A stretch of DNA of 64,000 nucleotides, taken from assembly GCA_963702535.1 (NCBI GenBank), contig CAVPDG010000022.1:186001-250000 (forward strand), written 5' to 3'. Both the position numbers and the translations under genes were made by a program. The notes beneath the pieces are model-generated. The model ran no database searches, was not told where the DNA came from, and saw nothing but the letters and a program-made list of their open reading frames with translations. Origin of the DNA: CAVPDG01 sp963702535 (GTDB lineage: Bacteria; Chloroflexota; Anaerolineae; Anaerolineales; UBA4823). Shown here one piece after another: positions 1-8,318 of this stretch; position 1 is the first letter of the stretch; every line of letters starts with the position of its first letter.

Positions 1-191
1 ACATCGCCGACCTCCTCTCGCGAGGCGTCACCGATGATCCAAAATCCCCCGGCGTCGGAATGCCCAGAAAAAGCCCGCCCCGGAAAGCGCTGCGAGAGCA
101 GATGCAGGCTGGCATGCTCCAGCCCGTGATTACGGCGGATGCGCGAGAGATAGGGCGTCTCCAAGATGTTCGTCAAACCAGATGAATTCAT
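1..191 (-). CDS. DUF6391 family protein, N-terminal part, cut by window edge
   Basis: The first ~63 codons of a minus-strand gene are present; the rest lies left of the window. Reading from the ATG at 191, the protein contains RRNHGLEHASLHLL near residue 20, which I recognise as the hallmark of the DUF6391 family found in Chloroflexi and Cyanobacteria. A GGGGAG ribosome-binding site (198-203) sits 6 bases upstream, which fixes the start. The family has no established function; full-length members usually carry membrane segments downstream of this motif, which cannot be seen here. It is separated from the next minus-strand gene by about 170 bases with a terminator-like hairpin, so it is probably its own transcription unit. 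Confidence 0.75.
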   Translation of the reverse strand, partial: MNSSGLTNILETPYLSRIRRNHGLEHASLHLLSQRFPGRAFSGHSDAGGFWIIGDASREEVGD

Positions 192-301
192 AGCTCGCTC
201 CCCAGTAAGATTGTTACAAACTAACTCCAGCAATTCCTTCAGGCTGATTTTACCATCCCACCACAGATCGAGTCTTCGATCTGCCCAGATCCAAAATAAA
301 A

Positions 302-336
302 CGGCGTGACCATCCCGCTGGCTGATCACACCGCCG
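302..336 (-). terminator. Probable terminator after the PucC-like operon
   Basis: Read on the minus strand, an imperfect GC-rich inverted repeat with CGGCG/CGCCG ends is followed by a T-rich run (TTTTATTTT, plus-strand 292-301). It lies just downstream of the last gene of the minus-strand operon (stop at 363). The stem is interrupted, so confidence is moderate. Confidence 0.45.
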
Positions 337-362
337 ACCATCCTCCAGAATATTTGTTACAG

Positions 363-1085
363 TCAACTAGGCACCGAAGGTACAACCGGGGTTTGTTCCT
401 GGATGGGGTTACTGGCAATCGCCAATGAGAATCCCGCATACATCAGGACCACACCCATCAACTCACTGAGGTATAGCCAATCTACCAATCCGAGGCGCAA
501 GAAGGAGCCCGCCATAGCCGGCATCAACGCGCCGGTCGCAATCAGGATATTGCCGAGCATGCGATTGAGCAGGATCTTTTTCCGCCAGAACAGCCACGCG
601 GAATAGAGCGCTCCGCCAACCAGGGTAATCGTGCCGTAAATATTCAGGATGATCGTCAGCGCCACGATTGCCGTGTTGCGAGTGAGCATGTCCTTATACT
701 GGGCGGAGACAGGCTGAGTGACGTCGAAAGAGTTGGCTGCCGGGGTAAGTGGAGCGAAAAATACCAGCATGGCAGCCGCGACGGAAGTCACTGCCAGGAT
801 CACCATCAGCGTCGTCGCCACCCGGCGCTTGCGCACCAGCAGGTACACCGATCCCTGTCCAAGCCAGGCCGCGGTCAGCATGGCGCCCGTAAGATACCAT
901 ACGCGTAATGCCAGCGGGCTGAAGGTGAAGGATAAAATCACCTCGGTGAGCGTCCCAAGACCGTAGAATACCAGACCGATCCCCCACATCAGCAGGTGTG
1001 GACCCTGTTTAAAACGATACCGGTTGAAAACCGCAGCAGCGAAAGCGAATGACACGATCGTAGACAGGATCGATAGATAGTGCAT
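363..1085 (-). CDS. Conserved seven-helix membrane protein, unknown function
   Basis: A 240-residue protein made almost entirely of hydrophobic segments. About seven transmembrane helices can be counted, starting with LSILSTIVSFAFAAAVF at the N-terminus, with a longer polar loop around residues 115-135 (SFDVTQPVSAQYKDM). A strong CGGAGG ribosome-binding site lies 6 bases before the ATG at 1085. I do not recognise a named family. It is the last gene of a minus-strand group: PucC-like transporter, HTH regulator, 51-residue membrane peptide and this protein. That arrangement suggests a role in the same membrane process, but nothing in the sequence gives a reaction. Confidence 0.7.
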   Translation of the reverse strand: MHYLSILSTIVSFAFAAAVFNRYRFKQGPHLLMWGIGLVFYGLGTLTEVILSFTFSPLALRVWYLTGAMLTAAWLGQGSVYLLVRKRRVATTLMVILAVTSVAAAMLVFFAPLTPAANSFDVTQPVSAQYKDMLTRNTAIVALTIILNIYGTITLVGGALYSAWLFWRKKILLNRMLGNILIATGALMPAMAGSFLRLGLVDWLYLSELMGVVLMYAGFSLAIASNPIQEQTPVVPSVPS

Positions 1086-1129
1086 GCCAGCCTCCGGTAT
1101 TTTTGGATGGGAACACTCGCCGGGTGCAA

Positions 1130-1285
1130 TCAGCCCGCCGGCAGTATTCCTAGTACGGACAGTAGAACAAAGGCAACCGTCAAAACCAGCGCCAATAATA
1201 GCAAACCCAATATCAGGGGAACAAGGCGCTCAACCCACCTGGAAGGAGTAAACCGCTTGCTACTGCGACTTTTCTGGCTGCTCAT
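1130..1285 (-). CDS. Small single-helix membrane protein (51 aa)
   Basis: A short ORF whose ATG (1285) overlaps the TGA stop of the upstream HTH gene in an ATGA arrangement, implying translational coupling. The product has a basic Ser/Arg/Lys-rich N-terminus (MSSQKSRSSKRFTPSRW) followed by one long hydrophobic helix (VPLILGLLLLALVLTVAFVL) and stops after ILPAG. By the positive-inside rule it would be anchored with its N-terminus in the cytoplasm. No family is recognised. Coupling to the regulator and the position between two operon genes support a real gene; its size means it is easily missed by gene callers. Confidence 0.65.
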   Translation of the reverse strand: MSSQKSRSSKRFTPSRWVERLVPLILGLLLLALVLTVAFVLLSVLGILPAG

Positions 1286-1920
1286 CGGTTGCTGCTGCGC
1301 TCCAGGGCATCATAGGTTTCCAGCAGTGCAAGCAGGATTTGGTCTGTGAAGGATGTGATCTTGCGGAACATACCGCTCCAGGCGTCCGGCGAGCTCACCG
1401 AGGCTGCCGCATACATGGAAAGCATCGAATCGATCAAAACGTTGCGGAAGAAGAGAAAAGCGCTGGCAGAGTCAGCCACGCTCAGACCGAAGCGCCGGCC
1501 TCGTGAAGCATATTCATAGCCAATGGCGTGCGCTTCGGCGTCGGACGTTTCGCTTCCGGATGCCAGGAAGGCGATCAGCCCTTGCAGCAGCGTGCGGCTG
1601 CTTTGCCGGTACTGCTCGCGCGCCTCGCCGTCGAGCTTGACGTACCACTTCTCCATCTGCAGGCGACCCTCGCTGATCTGCACGCGCGTGTTCCTCAATG
1701 CCTTCTGAATGACAATGTCATGCTCGCTGGCAGCGCCGCTGCGCTGCGACTGGAGCCATAGGTCCACCTCGCTACGCAGGTAGCGGCGGTGCCCACCCTG
1801 GGTTCTGTGCACCGGAAACGTACCCTGGTTAGACCAGTTGCGCACCGTGCTGGGGTGGACGCCGAGGATTTCTGCAACCTGGCTCAGATTGAGCCACTCT
1901 TTGGTGGTATGTGAGTCCAT
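1282..1920 (-). CDS. MerR/excisionase-type HTH transcriptional regulator with RsbRD-like C-terminal domain
   Basis: A 212-residue protein. Residues 8-60 form a MerR-type winged helix (LNLSQVAEILGVHPSTVRNW ... GGHRRYLRSEVDLWL), a well-known DNA-binding unit. Residues ~75-205 are helical and resemble the N-terminal domain of RsbRD-type regulators (QSSRTLLQGLIAFLASG ... FFRNVLIDSM), a fold often used for signal sensing or dimerisation. It lies 22 bases after the PucC-like transporter and is followed by a coupled 51-residue membrane peptide, so it probably regulates this operon. The ligand is unknown. The family call for the C-terminal half is from pattern resemblance and is less certain than the HTH. 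Confidence 0.75.
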   Translation of the reverse strand: MDSHTTKEWLNLSQVAEILGVHPSTVRNWSNQGTFPVHRTQGGHRRYLRSEVDLWLQSQRSGAASEHDIVIQKALRNTRVQISEGRLQMEKWYVKLDGEAREQYRQSSRTLLQGLIAFLASGSETSDAEAHAIGYEYASRGRRFGLSVADSASAFLFFRNVLIDSMLSMYAAASVSSPDAWSGMFRKITSFTDQILLALLETYDALERSSNR

Positions 1921-1941
1921 GCTGTCCTGGATTCTTCCGCA

Positions 1942-3246
1942 CTAATCCGTGGCGATTGCCGCCCTCTCAACAATGGAGGTAGCCTGCGCCTGCTGGCGAA
2001 AAGCGCTGACATCGATGTACTGCAACAGCAGCAGGGATAGCGCTACTAACGCCGCCTCGATACCGAAGACCAGGATATAGCCCGTCAACGGGTTAGCAGA
2101 GAGCTGCGTGACGATATCCCGCACCGCGCCGCCCAGCACCGTTCCCAATAGGCGCGAGACCGCATTGGACATCCCCCAGGCGCCGATGAACAAGCCAACT
2201 TTTTCAGGGGTGGTCATATCCAGCATCAGAGACAGGTTCGAAACTGTTGCCAGACCGGTGCCGATCCCCAGGAAGACCACCCCGCTGTAAAATACCGATT
2301 GGTTGGTCAGGATGCCGCTGACCAGGATCAGGATAAAGCCCATCAGAGCGCCTAAGCCACCTGCCCTGGCGACTGAGCGCTTACCTATCCTGGCCTCGAA
2401 GACGCCCGCTACCAGCAGTGCGACAAGGACGCAAACACCCCATAGCGATGTGATACGCGTTGTGGCTCTCACTGACATGCCGAAAGCCTCCCCGCCGAAT
2501 GGCTCGAGCAGGATGTCCTGCCCCAGGATGGCAGCCAGCAGGATGGTCAGGTAGATAAAGAAGAGCTTCGCCTGGCGGTTCTCCAGGATAAAACTGAACA
2601 GCCTCCCCCAGGAATACTCTTCCGCAGCCACATCGGAGACTCGCTTTGCAGCTCTAGGCTCCAGGCGCAGCAAGCCGAGCAGCCCAAGCGCCAGCGCTGC
2701 TATTCCTACAATCCAGAAAGAGCGCACCAGCGCCTCGGCTGTGAACGGGTCAACCATGTGACTGATAGCGATTGAGGTGAGGATGATGCTGGTGATCATC
2801 ATGAACCACATGATGGCGATCGTACGGCCGCGCCCCTTTTCACCAGAAAGCTCAGTCGCTAGCGAAAGGTAGGCGACCGTCGATAGGTTATACCCCATCC
2901 CCCAGGCGCCAAAAGCCAGCAAGCCCAAGCCGATGCCAGCCCAAAGGTTAACCGGGAGCATAAATGCAGCCCACGGCGAGAGGAGCATACCGCCGGCGCA
3001 AAGGAGCAAGCCCAGCGCAATGTAAGGCGTCCGCCGCCATCCCCACACGGGATGGCGATCCGAAAAGGCGCCTATCGCCACCTGGATGGGCGAGAACAGG
3101 TAAGGCAGCGAAGCCAGGATTGCAACCAGCGTGGCTGAGATTGCCAGTTCCTTGATCATGACGCGGTTGAGGGTGCTGTTGATCGGGACAAGAGTCATTG
3201 CCACGGCGACGTGGATCAAGCCTAACTGGATGCGCTTCAATAACAT
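1942..3246 (-). CDS. PucC-like (BCD family) MFS transporter
   Basis: A 434-residue, 12-helix major facilitator protein. The N-terminus (LGLIHVAVAMTLVPINSTLN then RVMIKEL) and the segment AFSDRHPVWGWRRTPYI match the PucC/BCD (bacteriochlorophyll delivery) family, whose phototrophic members help assemble light-harvesting complexes. The family is also found in non-phototrophic Chloroflexi, where the substrate is unknown. The first gene of a minus-strand operon, it has a good promoter 50 bases upstream. A chelatase-like ChlI/VWA pair lies 11 kb away, but no pigment biosynthesis or reaction-centre genes are visible, so phototrophy should not be assumed. The reading frame is intact. Confidence 0.8.
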   Translation of the reverse strand: MLLKRIQLGLIHVAVAMTLVPINSTLNRVMIKELAISATLVAILASLPYLFSPIQVAIGAFSDRHPVWGWRRTPYIALGLLLCAGGMLLSPWAAFMLPVNLWAGIGLGLLAFGAWGMGYNLSTVAYLSLATELSGEKGRGRTIAIMWFMMITSIILTSIAISHMVDPFTAEALVRSFWIVGIAALALGLLGLLRLEPRAAKRVSDVAAEEYSWGRLFSFILENRQAKLFFIYLTILLAAILGQDILLEPFGGEAFGMSVRATTRITSLWGVCVLVALLVAGVFEARIGKRSVARAGGLGALMGFILILVSGILTNQSVFYSGVVFLGIGTGLATVSNLSLMLDMTTPEKVGLFIGAWGMSNAVSRLLGTVLGGAVRDIVTQLSANPLTGYILVFGIEAALVALSLLLLQYIDVSAFRQQAQATSIVERAAIATD

Positions 3247-3301
3247 GGGTCGGGCCTCAGGTAGATGGAATTGGGCTCACAAAAGGGCAAATCCTGCCCA
3301 A

Positions 3302-3329
3302 ATTATCTGCATAAATCGGGGCACGTCAA
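3302..3329 (-). promoter_or_regulatory. Sigma-70-type promoter of the PucC-like operon
   Basis: On the minus strand, TTGACG (3324-3329), a 16-base spacer and GATAAT (3302-3307) match the -35 and -10 consensus at five of six positions each. Transcription would start near 3295, giving a ~50-base leader to the ATG at 3246. Confidence 0.65.
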
Positions 3330-3414
3330 TGTAAGTTTACTTAGATTTAATCAGAATTAGATGAAGGTTTTCTCATATTTTATCCCCCAAAAGACGGACC
3401 AGCCAGCTAAGCGT

Positions 3415-4821
3415 TCATTCTTTCCGGTCAGCCAGCATAGCGTTCTCCAGCGCCTGCTGCAACGAACGCGCTTCGATCACCTGGATGCCTTCCGGCCAGG
3501 TCTCGCCATGGCGCATACGGCGCGGCACGATCACAGACTTGAAGCCCAGGTTGGCGGCCTCACGCAGCCGCGCGGCCATCTGTCCCACCAAGCGCAGTTC
3601 CCCAGAAAGACCCACTTCACCGATCAAAACGGTATCTGCGCGTAAAGGCGTATTGCGCGCAGAAGAGGCGATAGCAGCGGCGATCGCCAGGTCTGCCGCC
3701 GGCTCCTCTACCATCAGCCCGCCGACCACGTTCACAAACACATCCTGCTCCCCCAGGCGCAATCCCAGCCGGCGTGTCAGCACAGCGCAGATCAGCAGCA
3801 AGCGGTTTATATCCACCCCATTCGCCGTCCGGCGCGGATTGCCAAAAGAGGTCGGGCTGGTCAGCCCCTGCACCTCGACCAGCAGCGGGCGCGTGCCTTC
3901 CATGGTGACCGCGATCGAGGAGCCCGGCACATTGACCATACGCTCCGCCAGGAACGCCTCGGATGGATTGGTGACCTCCACCATGCCCCGTTCGCGCATC
4001 TCGAACACCCCAACCTCTGAGGTGGCGCCAAAGCGATTCTTCACCGAGCGCAGCAGGCGATACGTCTGAAAACGATCGCCCTCCAGGTAAAGGACTGTAT
4101 CCACAATATGCTCCAGCACGCGCGGACCTGCAATCGCCCCATCCTTGGTGACATGCCCGATGAGGAAAACGGCTGTCCCGGAGGATTTGGCGAACTCACG
4201 CAGCCGCGCAGCGCACTCGCGCACCTGCGAAACCGAGCCAGCCGACAACTCCAGGGCAGGCAGGGTAAGGGTCTGGATTGAGTTGATAATCAGCAGGCGC
4301 GGCTTGACCTGGGCGACATGCTCCATCACCAGCTCAAGGTTTGTCTCTGTGACCAGGAGGAGCTCTTCCGGGAAGGACGGTGAGGCGCCGGCGCCCTGGT
4401 TTGCCAGGCGAACGGCGCGCATCTTGATCTGGCGGACGGATTCCTCGCCAGAGACGTACAGGACCGAGGCCTGGCGCGCCATTTCCAGCGCCACCTGCAA
4501 TAGCAAGGTCGACTTGCCAATTCCCGGGTCGCCGCCGATCAGCACGATCGACCCAGGAACTACCCCACCGCCCAGGACGCGCGCAAACTCACCGATCCCC
4601 GGCGGCAGGCGGTCTTCATCGTCTCCGCCGATCTCCGCCAGGCGCTGTGGCTGGGCAGAGCCACCGGACAAGCGCGCCCCAGACTTGCCCGAGGCGGATT
4701 CTGGAACGACGATCTCTTCGACCATGCTATTCCAGGCTCCACATTGGGGGCAGCGCCCCATATCCTTGACCGTCACACGGCCACATTGCTGGCAAACATA
4801 TTGAGCGCGAGGTTTTGGCAT
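3415..4821 (-). CDS. radA: DNA repair protein RadA/Sms
   Basis: A 468-residue protein with the complete RadA layout. There is an N-terminal C4 zinc finger (CQQCG ... CPQCG, residues 10-25), a RecA-like ATPase with Walker A GGDPGIGKST near residue 95, the RadA-specific KNRFG motif near 260, and a C-terminal Lon-protease-like domain. RadA is a branch-migration helicase in homologous recombination. A TATAAT box ends only 6 bases before the ATG, so the mRNA is probably leaderless. It is transcribed away from the PucC-like operon in the same direction, with a 168-base gap. The frame is intact and length is typical. Confidence 0.97.
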   Translation of the reverse strand: MPKPRAQYVCQQCGRVTVKDMGRCPQCGAWNSMVEEIVVPESASGKSGARLSGGSAQPQRLAEIGGDDEDRLPPGIGEFARVLGGGVVPGSIVLIGGDPGIGKSTLLLQVALEMARQASVLYVSGEESVRQIKMRAVRLANQGAGASPSFPEELLLVTETNLELVMEHVAQVKPRLLIINSIQTLTLPALELSAGSVSQVRECAARLREFAKSSGTAVFLIGHVTKDGAIAGPRVLEHIVDTVLYLEGDRFQTYRLLRSVKNRFGATSEVGVFEMRERGMVEVTNPSEAFLAERMVNVPGSSIAVTMEGTRPLLVEVQGLTSPTSFGNPRRTANGVDINRLLLICAVLTRRLGLRLGEQDVFVNVVGGLMVEEPAADLAIAAAIASSARNTPLRADTVLIGEVGLSGELRLVGQMAARLREAANLGFKSVIVPRRMRHGETWPEGIQVIEARSLQQALENAMLADRKE

Positions 4822-4827
4822 GTGGGT

Positions 4828-4833
4828 ATTATA
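4828..4833 (-). promoter_or_regulatory. -10 element of radA, leaderless start
   Basis: A perfect TATAAT on the minus strand ends 6 bases before the radA ATG (4821). Transcription would start at or within a base or two of the start codon, leaving no room for a ribosome-binding site. No clear -35 hexamer is seen. Confidence 0.5.
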
Positions 4834-4842
4834 ACGCTATGA

Positions 4843-6282
4843 TTACGAGCGTCTGGAAAGGTTGATCGCAGGCATTGAGAGGATCGCCAGTGTACCGGAG
4901 CCCTCCTGGCTCTCGATAACGATGGTACCCCCCTGCGCTTCCATCAATCCTCGGGCAATAGATAAGCCCAGCCCATTGCTCCGGTTGTCATCCACCCCTG
5001 GGCGGCTGACCTGGTAAAAACGGTCAAAGATGTGCGGCAAATCTTTCTGGGGGATGCCATAGCCGCTATCGCTCACCAGGATCTGCCAGCCTCTTCCAGT
5101 GGCGCGTGTCCCCAACTGGACTGTCCCCCCCGCTGGCGTGTAGCGCAAGGCATTATCCACCAGGATGAGCAAAGCCTGGCGCAGCCGGGTTGGGTCTCCC
5201 ATGACCGCCCCTTGAACTTGACCCTCCACCAACTGAATGCCCTTGTCCACAGCCAGCTTGTCTGCCTGGTTCCTGACATCATCCAATAAAGGCTTTAATT
5301 CAATGGGCTCCCGGCTCAGCTTCAAGCGGTGGGTGTCCATCCGTGAAAGCAAGAGCAGGTCATCCACCAGCCGGTTCATGTAATCCACTTCCTGCCGGAT
5401 GTCCTGCAACGACTCTTGCTGGGCGGCGCCTGGTTGCCCGCGTAAGGCGACCTCTGCCGTTGCCTTGATCAGGGTGAGCGGCGTGCGCAATTCATGGCTG
5501 GCGTTAGAAACAAAGACCTGCTGTTGCTCCCAGGCTTGCTGCACTGGCTTTATGGAACGGCCGGACAGCCACCAGCTTCCCGCTCCCAGCAAGAACACGC
5601 CTAGCCCGCCTAAGATCCACAGGGCGGTGAGGAACTGTTCCATGACGCGCTGTTGATCGCGCAATACACGCCCTACCTGCAAAAGGGCTGGTCCGCCAAA
5701 AACATCCACACGGTAGGTAAGCAAGCGAACCTGGCTGTCATCCGAAAGCCGGGTAGTGCGCCGGTCCGAACCCTGTTGCATTGCAGCCAGGCTCGCCTCT
5801 TTATCCTGAAAGAAGGGCGCATTCGAAGCCTGAAAACCGGAAATGATATTTCCATTGGCATCCAGGGGGGAAACGAAGATGGCAGCCAAATCGCCATCGT
5901 AGGCTGCCTCGCCGGTTTCGGACTCGGCTTCAGGCTGCTCAACAGGTGGGCTATACTCTCCAGCCTCCCCCTCCTCGCCTTCTTCCTCATCAGCATGGGA
6001 GGATTGTGGCGCAGGAAAAAGCGTGGCAAGCCCCGAGCCGCCGCGGGCAAGACGAGCGTTATTCTCCAGCCAGGTCCGTTCTGCCCGCTGCAATTCTCCA
6101 GGCAGCACCAATCCGTACCCGTGAAACTGCTGCGCCATTTTATATTCCAGCGCCAGGTCGGTCGTCGCCTGCAGGTAATACCGTAGGAGCAGATACGAGC
6201 CTCCCCCGATCAGCAGCACCAGCCCGGCTGCCGCCAGAAGATAAAGGAAAGAGAGTTGGATTCTGAGCCGTTTAAGCATCAT
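4843..6282 (-). CDS. Membrane sensor histidine kinase
   Basis: A 479-residue kinase. A transmembrane helix at residues ~10-35 and a second at ~242-262 bracket an extracytoplasmic region. The H-box SNASHELRTPLTL (phosphorylated His near 283), an N-box DNALRYTP, and G-boxes (DSGYGIP, GLGLSIA) follow in canonical order. The external domain carries a striking acidic stretch (residues ~96-127, EEEGEEGEAGEY), which could bind cations, though that is inference. The gene overlaps the response regulator by 11 bases, so the two form an operon. Divergent to it lies the ApbE/cytochrome operon, whose first product also has an acidic, His-containing tail; the pair may regulate that operon. Confidence 0.92.
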   Translation of the reverse strand: MMLKRLRIQLSFLYLLAAAGLVLLIGGGSYLLLRYYLQATTDLALEYKMAQQFHGYGLVLPGELQRAERTWLENNARLARGGSGLATLFPAPQSSHADEEEGEEGEAGEYSPPVEQPEAESETGEAAYDGDLAAIFVSPLDANGNIISGFQASNAPFFQDKEASLAAMQQGSDRRTTRLSDDSQVRLLTYRVDVFGGPALLQVGRVLRDQQRVMEQFLTALWILGGLGVFLLGAGSWWLSGRSIKPVQQAWEQQQVFVSNASHELRTPLTLIKATAEVALRGQPGAAQQESLQDIRQEVDYMNRLVDDLLLLSRMDTHRLKLSREPIELKPLLDDVRNQADKLAVDKGIQLVEGQVQGAVMGDPTRLRQALLILVDNALRYTPAGGTVQLGTRATGRGWQILVSDSGYGIPQKDLPHIFDRFYQVSRPGVDDNRSNGLGLSIARGLMEAQGGTIVIESQEGSGTLAILSMPAINLSRRS

Positions 6283-6955
6283 GGATATCCAGGCGATACC
6301 CCAGCCCGCGCACGGTCTGGATCGGGTCTTTCATGCCGGGCAGGCTGAGCTTATTTCGCAGATAGGAGACATAAACATCCACCAATGTTAGCTGCACCTC
6401 AGCCTCATATGACCACACGTAATCCAGGATTTTCTGGCGCGTCAGCGTTTGACCGGGGTGGCGCATCAAGCACTCCAGCAACGTCCACTCGGTCTTCGTC
6501 AGATCGAGCGGCTGGTTTCCCCGCCGGGCGGTATGCGAATGCAGGTCCAACACCAGGCTGCCAACGCGCAGCTCAAAGGCATCGGCAGTATCACTGCTGA
6601 AGCGCCGTCCCAAGGCGTGAATGCGCGCAATCAACTCGTCGAATGAAAACGGCTTTCCCAGGTAATCATCTGCGCCGCTATACAGGCCAGCTACCCGGTC
6701 TTCCACCTGCGTACGCGCCGTTAGCATCAGGAGTGCCATCGGAATGTGCGCAGAACGGATAGCTCGACACACAGCCGGTCCATCCCTGCCAGGCAGCATC
6801 CAGTCCACGATCGCCACGTCGTGCCCGCCTCGCAAAGCGATCTCCAATCCGAGATCACCATCTCCTGCCACATCGACAGCAAAGCGTTCATCTTCCAGCA
6901 CTTTCTTGATGAGGCTTGCCAGGCGTTTATCGTCTTCGATCAGTAACACACGCAT
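6272..6955 (-). CDS. OmpR/PhoB-family response regulator
   Basis: A 227-residue regulator beginning MRVLLIEDDKRLASLI. The receiver domain has the acidic pair DD, the phosphoacceptor Asp in IVDWMLPG (about residue 51) and the switch Lys in YLGKPF. Residues ~130-225 form an OmpR-type winged helix (DLTKTEWTLLECLMRHPGQT, then VDVYVSYLRNKL). The start at 6955 is chosen because the receiver fold begins there; an upstream in-frame start would add 23 unlikely residues. It is the partner of the overlapping kinase gene. Two pairs of 11-base-period direct repeats at 7083-7131, in the intergenic region facing the redox operon, are the type of site such regulators bind. Confidence 0.93.
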   Translation of the reverse strand: MRVLLIEDDKRLASLIKKVLEDERFAVDVAGDGDLGLEIALRGGHDVAIVDWMLPGRDGPAVCRAIRSAHIPMALLMLTARTQVEDRVAGLYSGADDYLGKPFSFDELIARIHALGRRFSSDTADAFELRVGSLVLDLHSHTARRGNQPLDLTKTEWTLLECLMRHPGQTLTRQKILDYVWSYEAEVQLTLVDVYVSYLRNKLSLPGMKDPIQTVRGLGYRLDIHDA

Positions 6956-7082
6956 TTTGAGCTTCTTTCTGGCAGAAGAACTCTTAGAAGATATGCAGCG
7001 TACAAACAGACAAGAGCCTTCCATCCAGCACGCCTCCGCTAATCAACCTAATTCCTGTGCAAATTAAGTCTAATCGATAAAC

Positions 7083-7131
7083 ATTGGAAATTGATTGGAA
7101 ATCTACAGGCGGTTTTCAATCAAATTTCAAG
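7083..7131. promoter_or_regulatory. Tandem direct repeats, likely response-regulator boxes
   Basis: ATTGGAAAT occurs at 7083-7091 and 7094-7102 (period 11). TTTCAA occurs at 7114-7119 and 7125-7130 (period 11), and its complement resembles the first pair, so the two pairs also form an imperfect inverted repeat. OmpR/PhoB-type regulators bind 10-11-base-spaced direct repeats. The site lies between the divergent two-component genes and the ApbE operon. Confidence 0.6.
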
Positions 7132-7213
7132 CTCTGCTTGATATTCTAGAGGCTGGCACGGAACCGGAACAAGATCATACCTGCAAGGTCGTTCGAGATA
7201 AAGGAGATGAACC

Positions 7214-7825
7214 ATGAATAGGACCGCTTTTGTCATTTCAGCTGTGCTTACCGCCTTCATTCTGGCGATAGCCGGCGGCGCAGCATATACCGTGCGCTCC
7301 GTGAAAAACGCCAACCCTGTCCAGGCGACCAGCCCGCAGGCAGTGCAGGGTGAACAGGTAACCCCAGATACACAGCCGGCCGGAAGCCTGGATCCCCAGA
7401 CCGCACAGGAAATCCAACAAAGAGAGGCGACTTACCAGAACCTGATCGCCCAGGCGAACGAAAGGCTACTGCAGGCGCAACAAAAGCAGCAGGAATTGCA
7501 ATCCCAACTGGCTGCTTTACAAACCGTAACAGACAATACAACCCAGGCGCCTACGCCAGTACAGGTTGCTCCCGAGCAGGCTGCCCTAATTGCAGCTCAG
7601 TACCTGAACCAGCCGAGCGTTTACAGCGTAGAAAACACCCTGCTTAGAGGCGAAATTGTCTATAAGGTCACGATGAGCTCCGGAGATATTGCCTACGTCA
7701 GCCTGGATGGACAGTTTATCGGTGTTCAGCCCGCTCCCGCCATCCAACCCAGTACGCGCATCTTCGCCCACAACGGCGGTGGCGACGGTGATCATGATGA
7801 CCACGAAGGCGGCGACGACGATTGA
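7214..7825 (+). CDS. Membrane-anchored PepSY-like protein with Asp/His-rich tail
   Basis: A 203-residue protein. One N-terminal helix (residues 5-27) acts as a signal anchor. A Gln/Thr-rich stretch and a coiled coil (~62-102, QAQQKQQELQSQLAALQ) follow. Residues ~118-170 resemble a PepSY-type fold (EQAALIAAQYLNQPSVYSVE ... GEIVYKVTMSSGDIAYVSLD). The C-terminus is an Asp/His/Gly tail (GGGDGDHDDHEGGDDD) that could bind metal ions. AAGGAG lies 6 bases before the ATG. It is the first gene of an operon with ApbE and a ferric-reductase-like cytochrome, so an extracytoplasmic redox or metal-handling role is likely. The PepSY assignment is by resemblance only. Confidence 0.75.
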   Translation: MNRTAFVISAVLTAFILAIAGGAAYTVRSVKNANPVQATSPQAVQGEQVTPDTQPAGSLDPQTAQEIQQREATYQNLIAQANERLLQAQQKQQELQSQLAALQTVTDNTTQAPTPVQVAPEQAALIAAQYLNQPSVYSVENTLLRGEIVYKVTMSSGDIAYVSLDGQFIGVQPAPAIQPSTRIFAHNGGGDGDHDDHEGGDDD

Positions 7826-7883
7826 CAGCTATCGTATTCTCAACCATTCGCTTTGACTGACCACAGCACACTGGAGCAATAAC

Positions 7884-8318
7884 ATGGATCAAAAATCTGC
7901 CAACAAAAAGAAACGCGGACCGCGCACAGGAGATACAAAAATCCTGATCGGCGCACTGGCACTGACCTCCACCCTGGGGCTCTGGAACTTGTTTGCCCGC
8001 CAGGCTGCCCATGATCTGGCATCCGCCGGGCAACCCCAAGATAATCCCGCCGTTGAGACAGCCGCGCCAGATACAACTACGAACCTTACCGTCCTGAATC
8101 TGCCCGCCATGCCTACCTTGGTACCGGAACTGCAGTCAACCACCCTGGATCTCCAACCGGCGCCAACTACGCCGGCTGCTGTGAGTGTAGCATCCAACAC
8201 GGTTGCTCAGCAGCCGGGGAAGATATTCCTGGGCGGCGCTCAGCCCGGAACAACCGCCAAAACTACTACTAAACGGAGCGCCCCCGCTCCGGTGACCTCG
8301 ACGCGCTCCTCCCGATGA
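7884..8318 (+). CDS. Single-helix Pro/Thr-rich secreted or anchored protein
   Basis: A 144-residue protein with a basic N-terminus (KKKRGPRTGDTK), one hydrophobic helix (~residues 21-37) and then a low-complexity Pro/Thr/Ala/Ser-rich extracytoplasmic region with no visible fold. Its stop overlaps the apbE start (ATGA at 8315-8318), so it is translationally coupled to apbE. I do not recognise a family. Position between the PepSY-like protein and ApbE suggests a structural or tethering role in the same membrane system. It has no obvious FMN-binding domain with the Ser/Thr-Gly-Ala-Thr acceptor motif that ApbE would modify. Confidence 0.65.
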   Translation: MDQKSANKKKRGPRTGDTKILIGALALTSTLGLWNLFARQAAHDLASAGQPQDNPAVETAAPDTTTNLTVLNLPAMPTLVPELQSTTLDLQPAPTTPAAVSVASNTVAQQPGKIFLGGAQPGTTAKTTTKRSAPAPVTSTRSSR

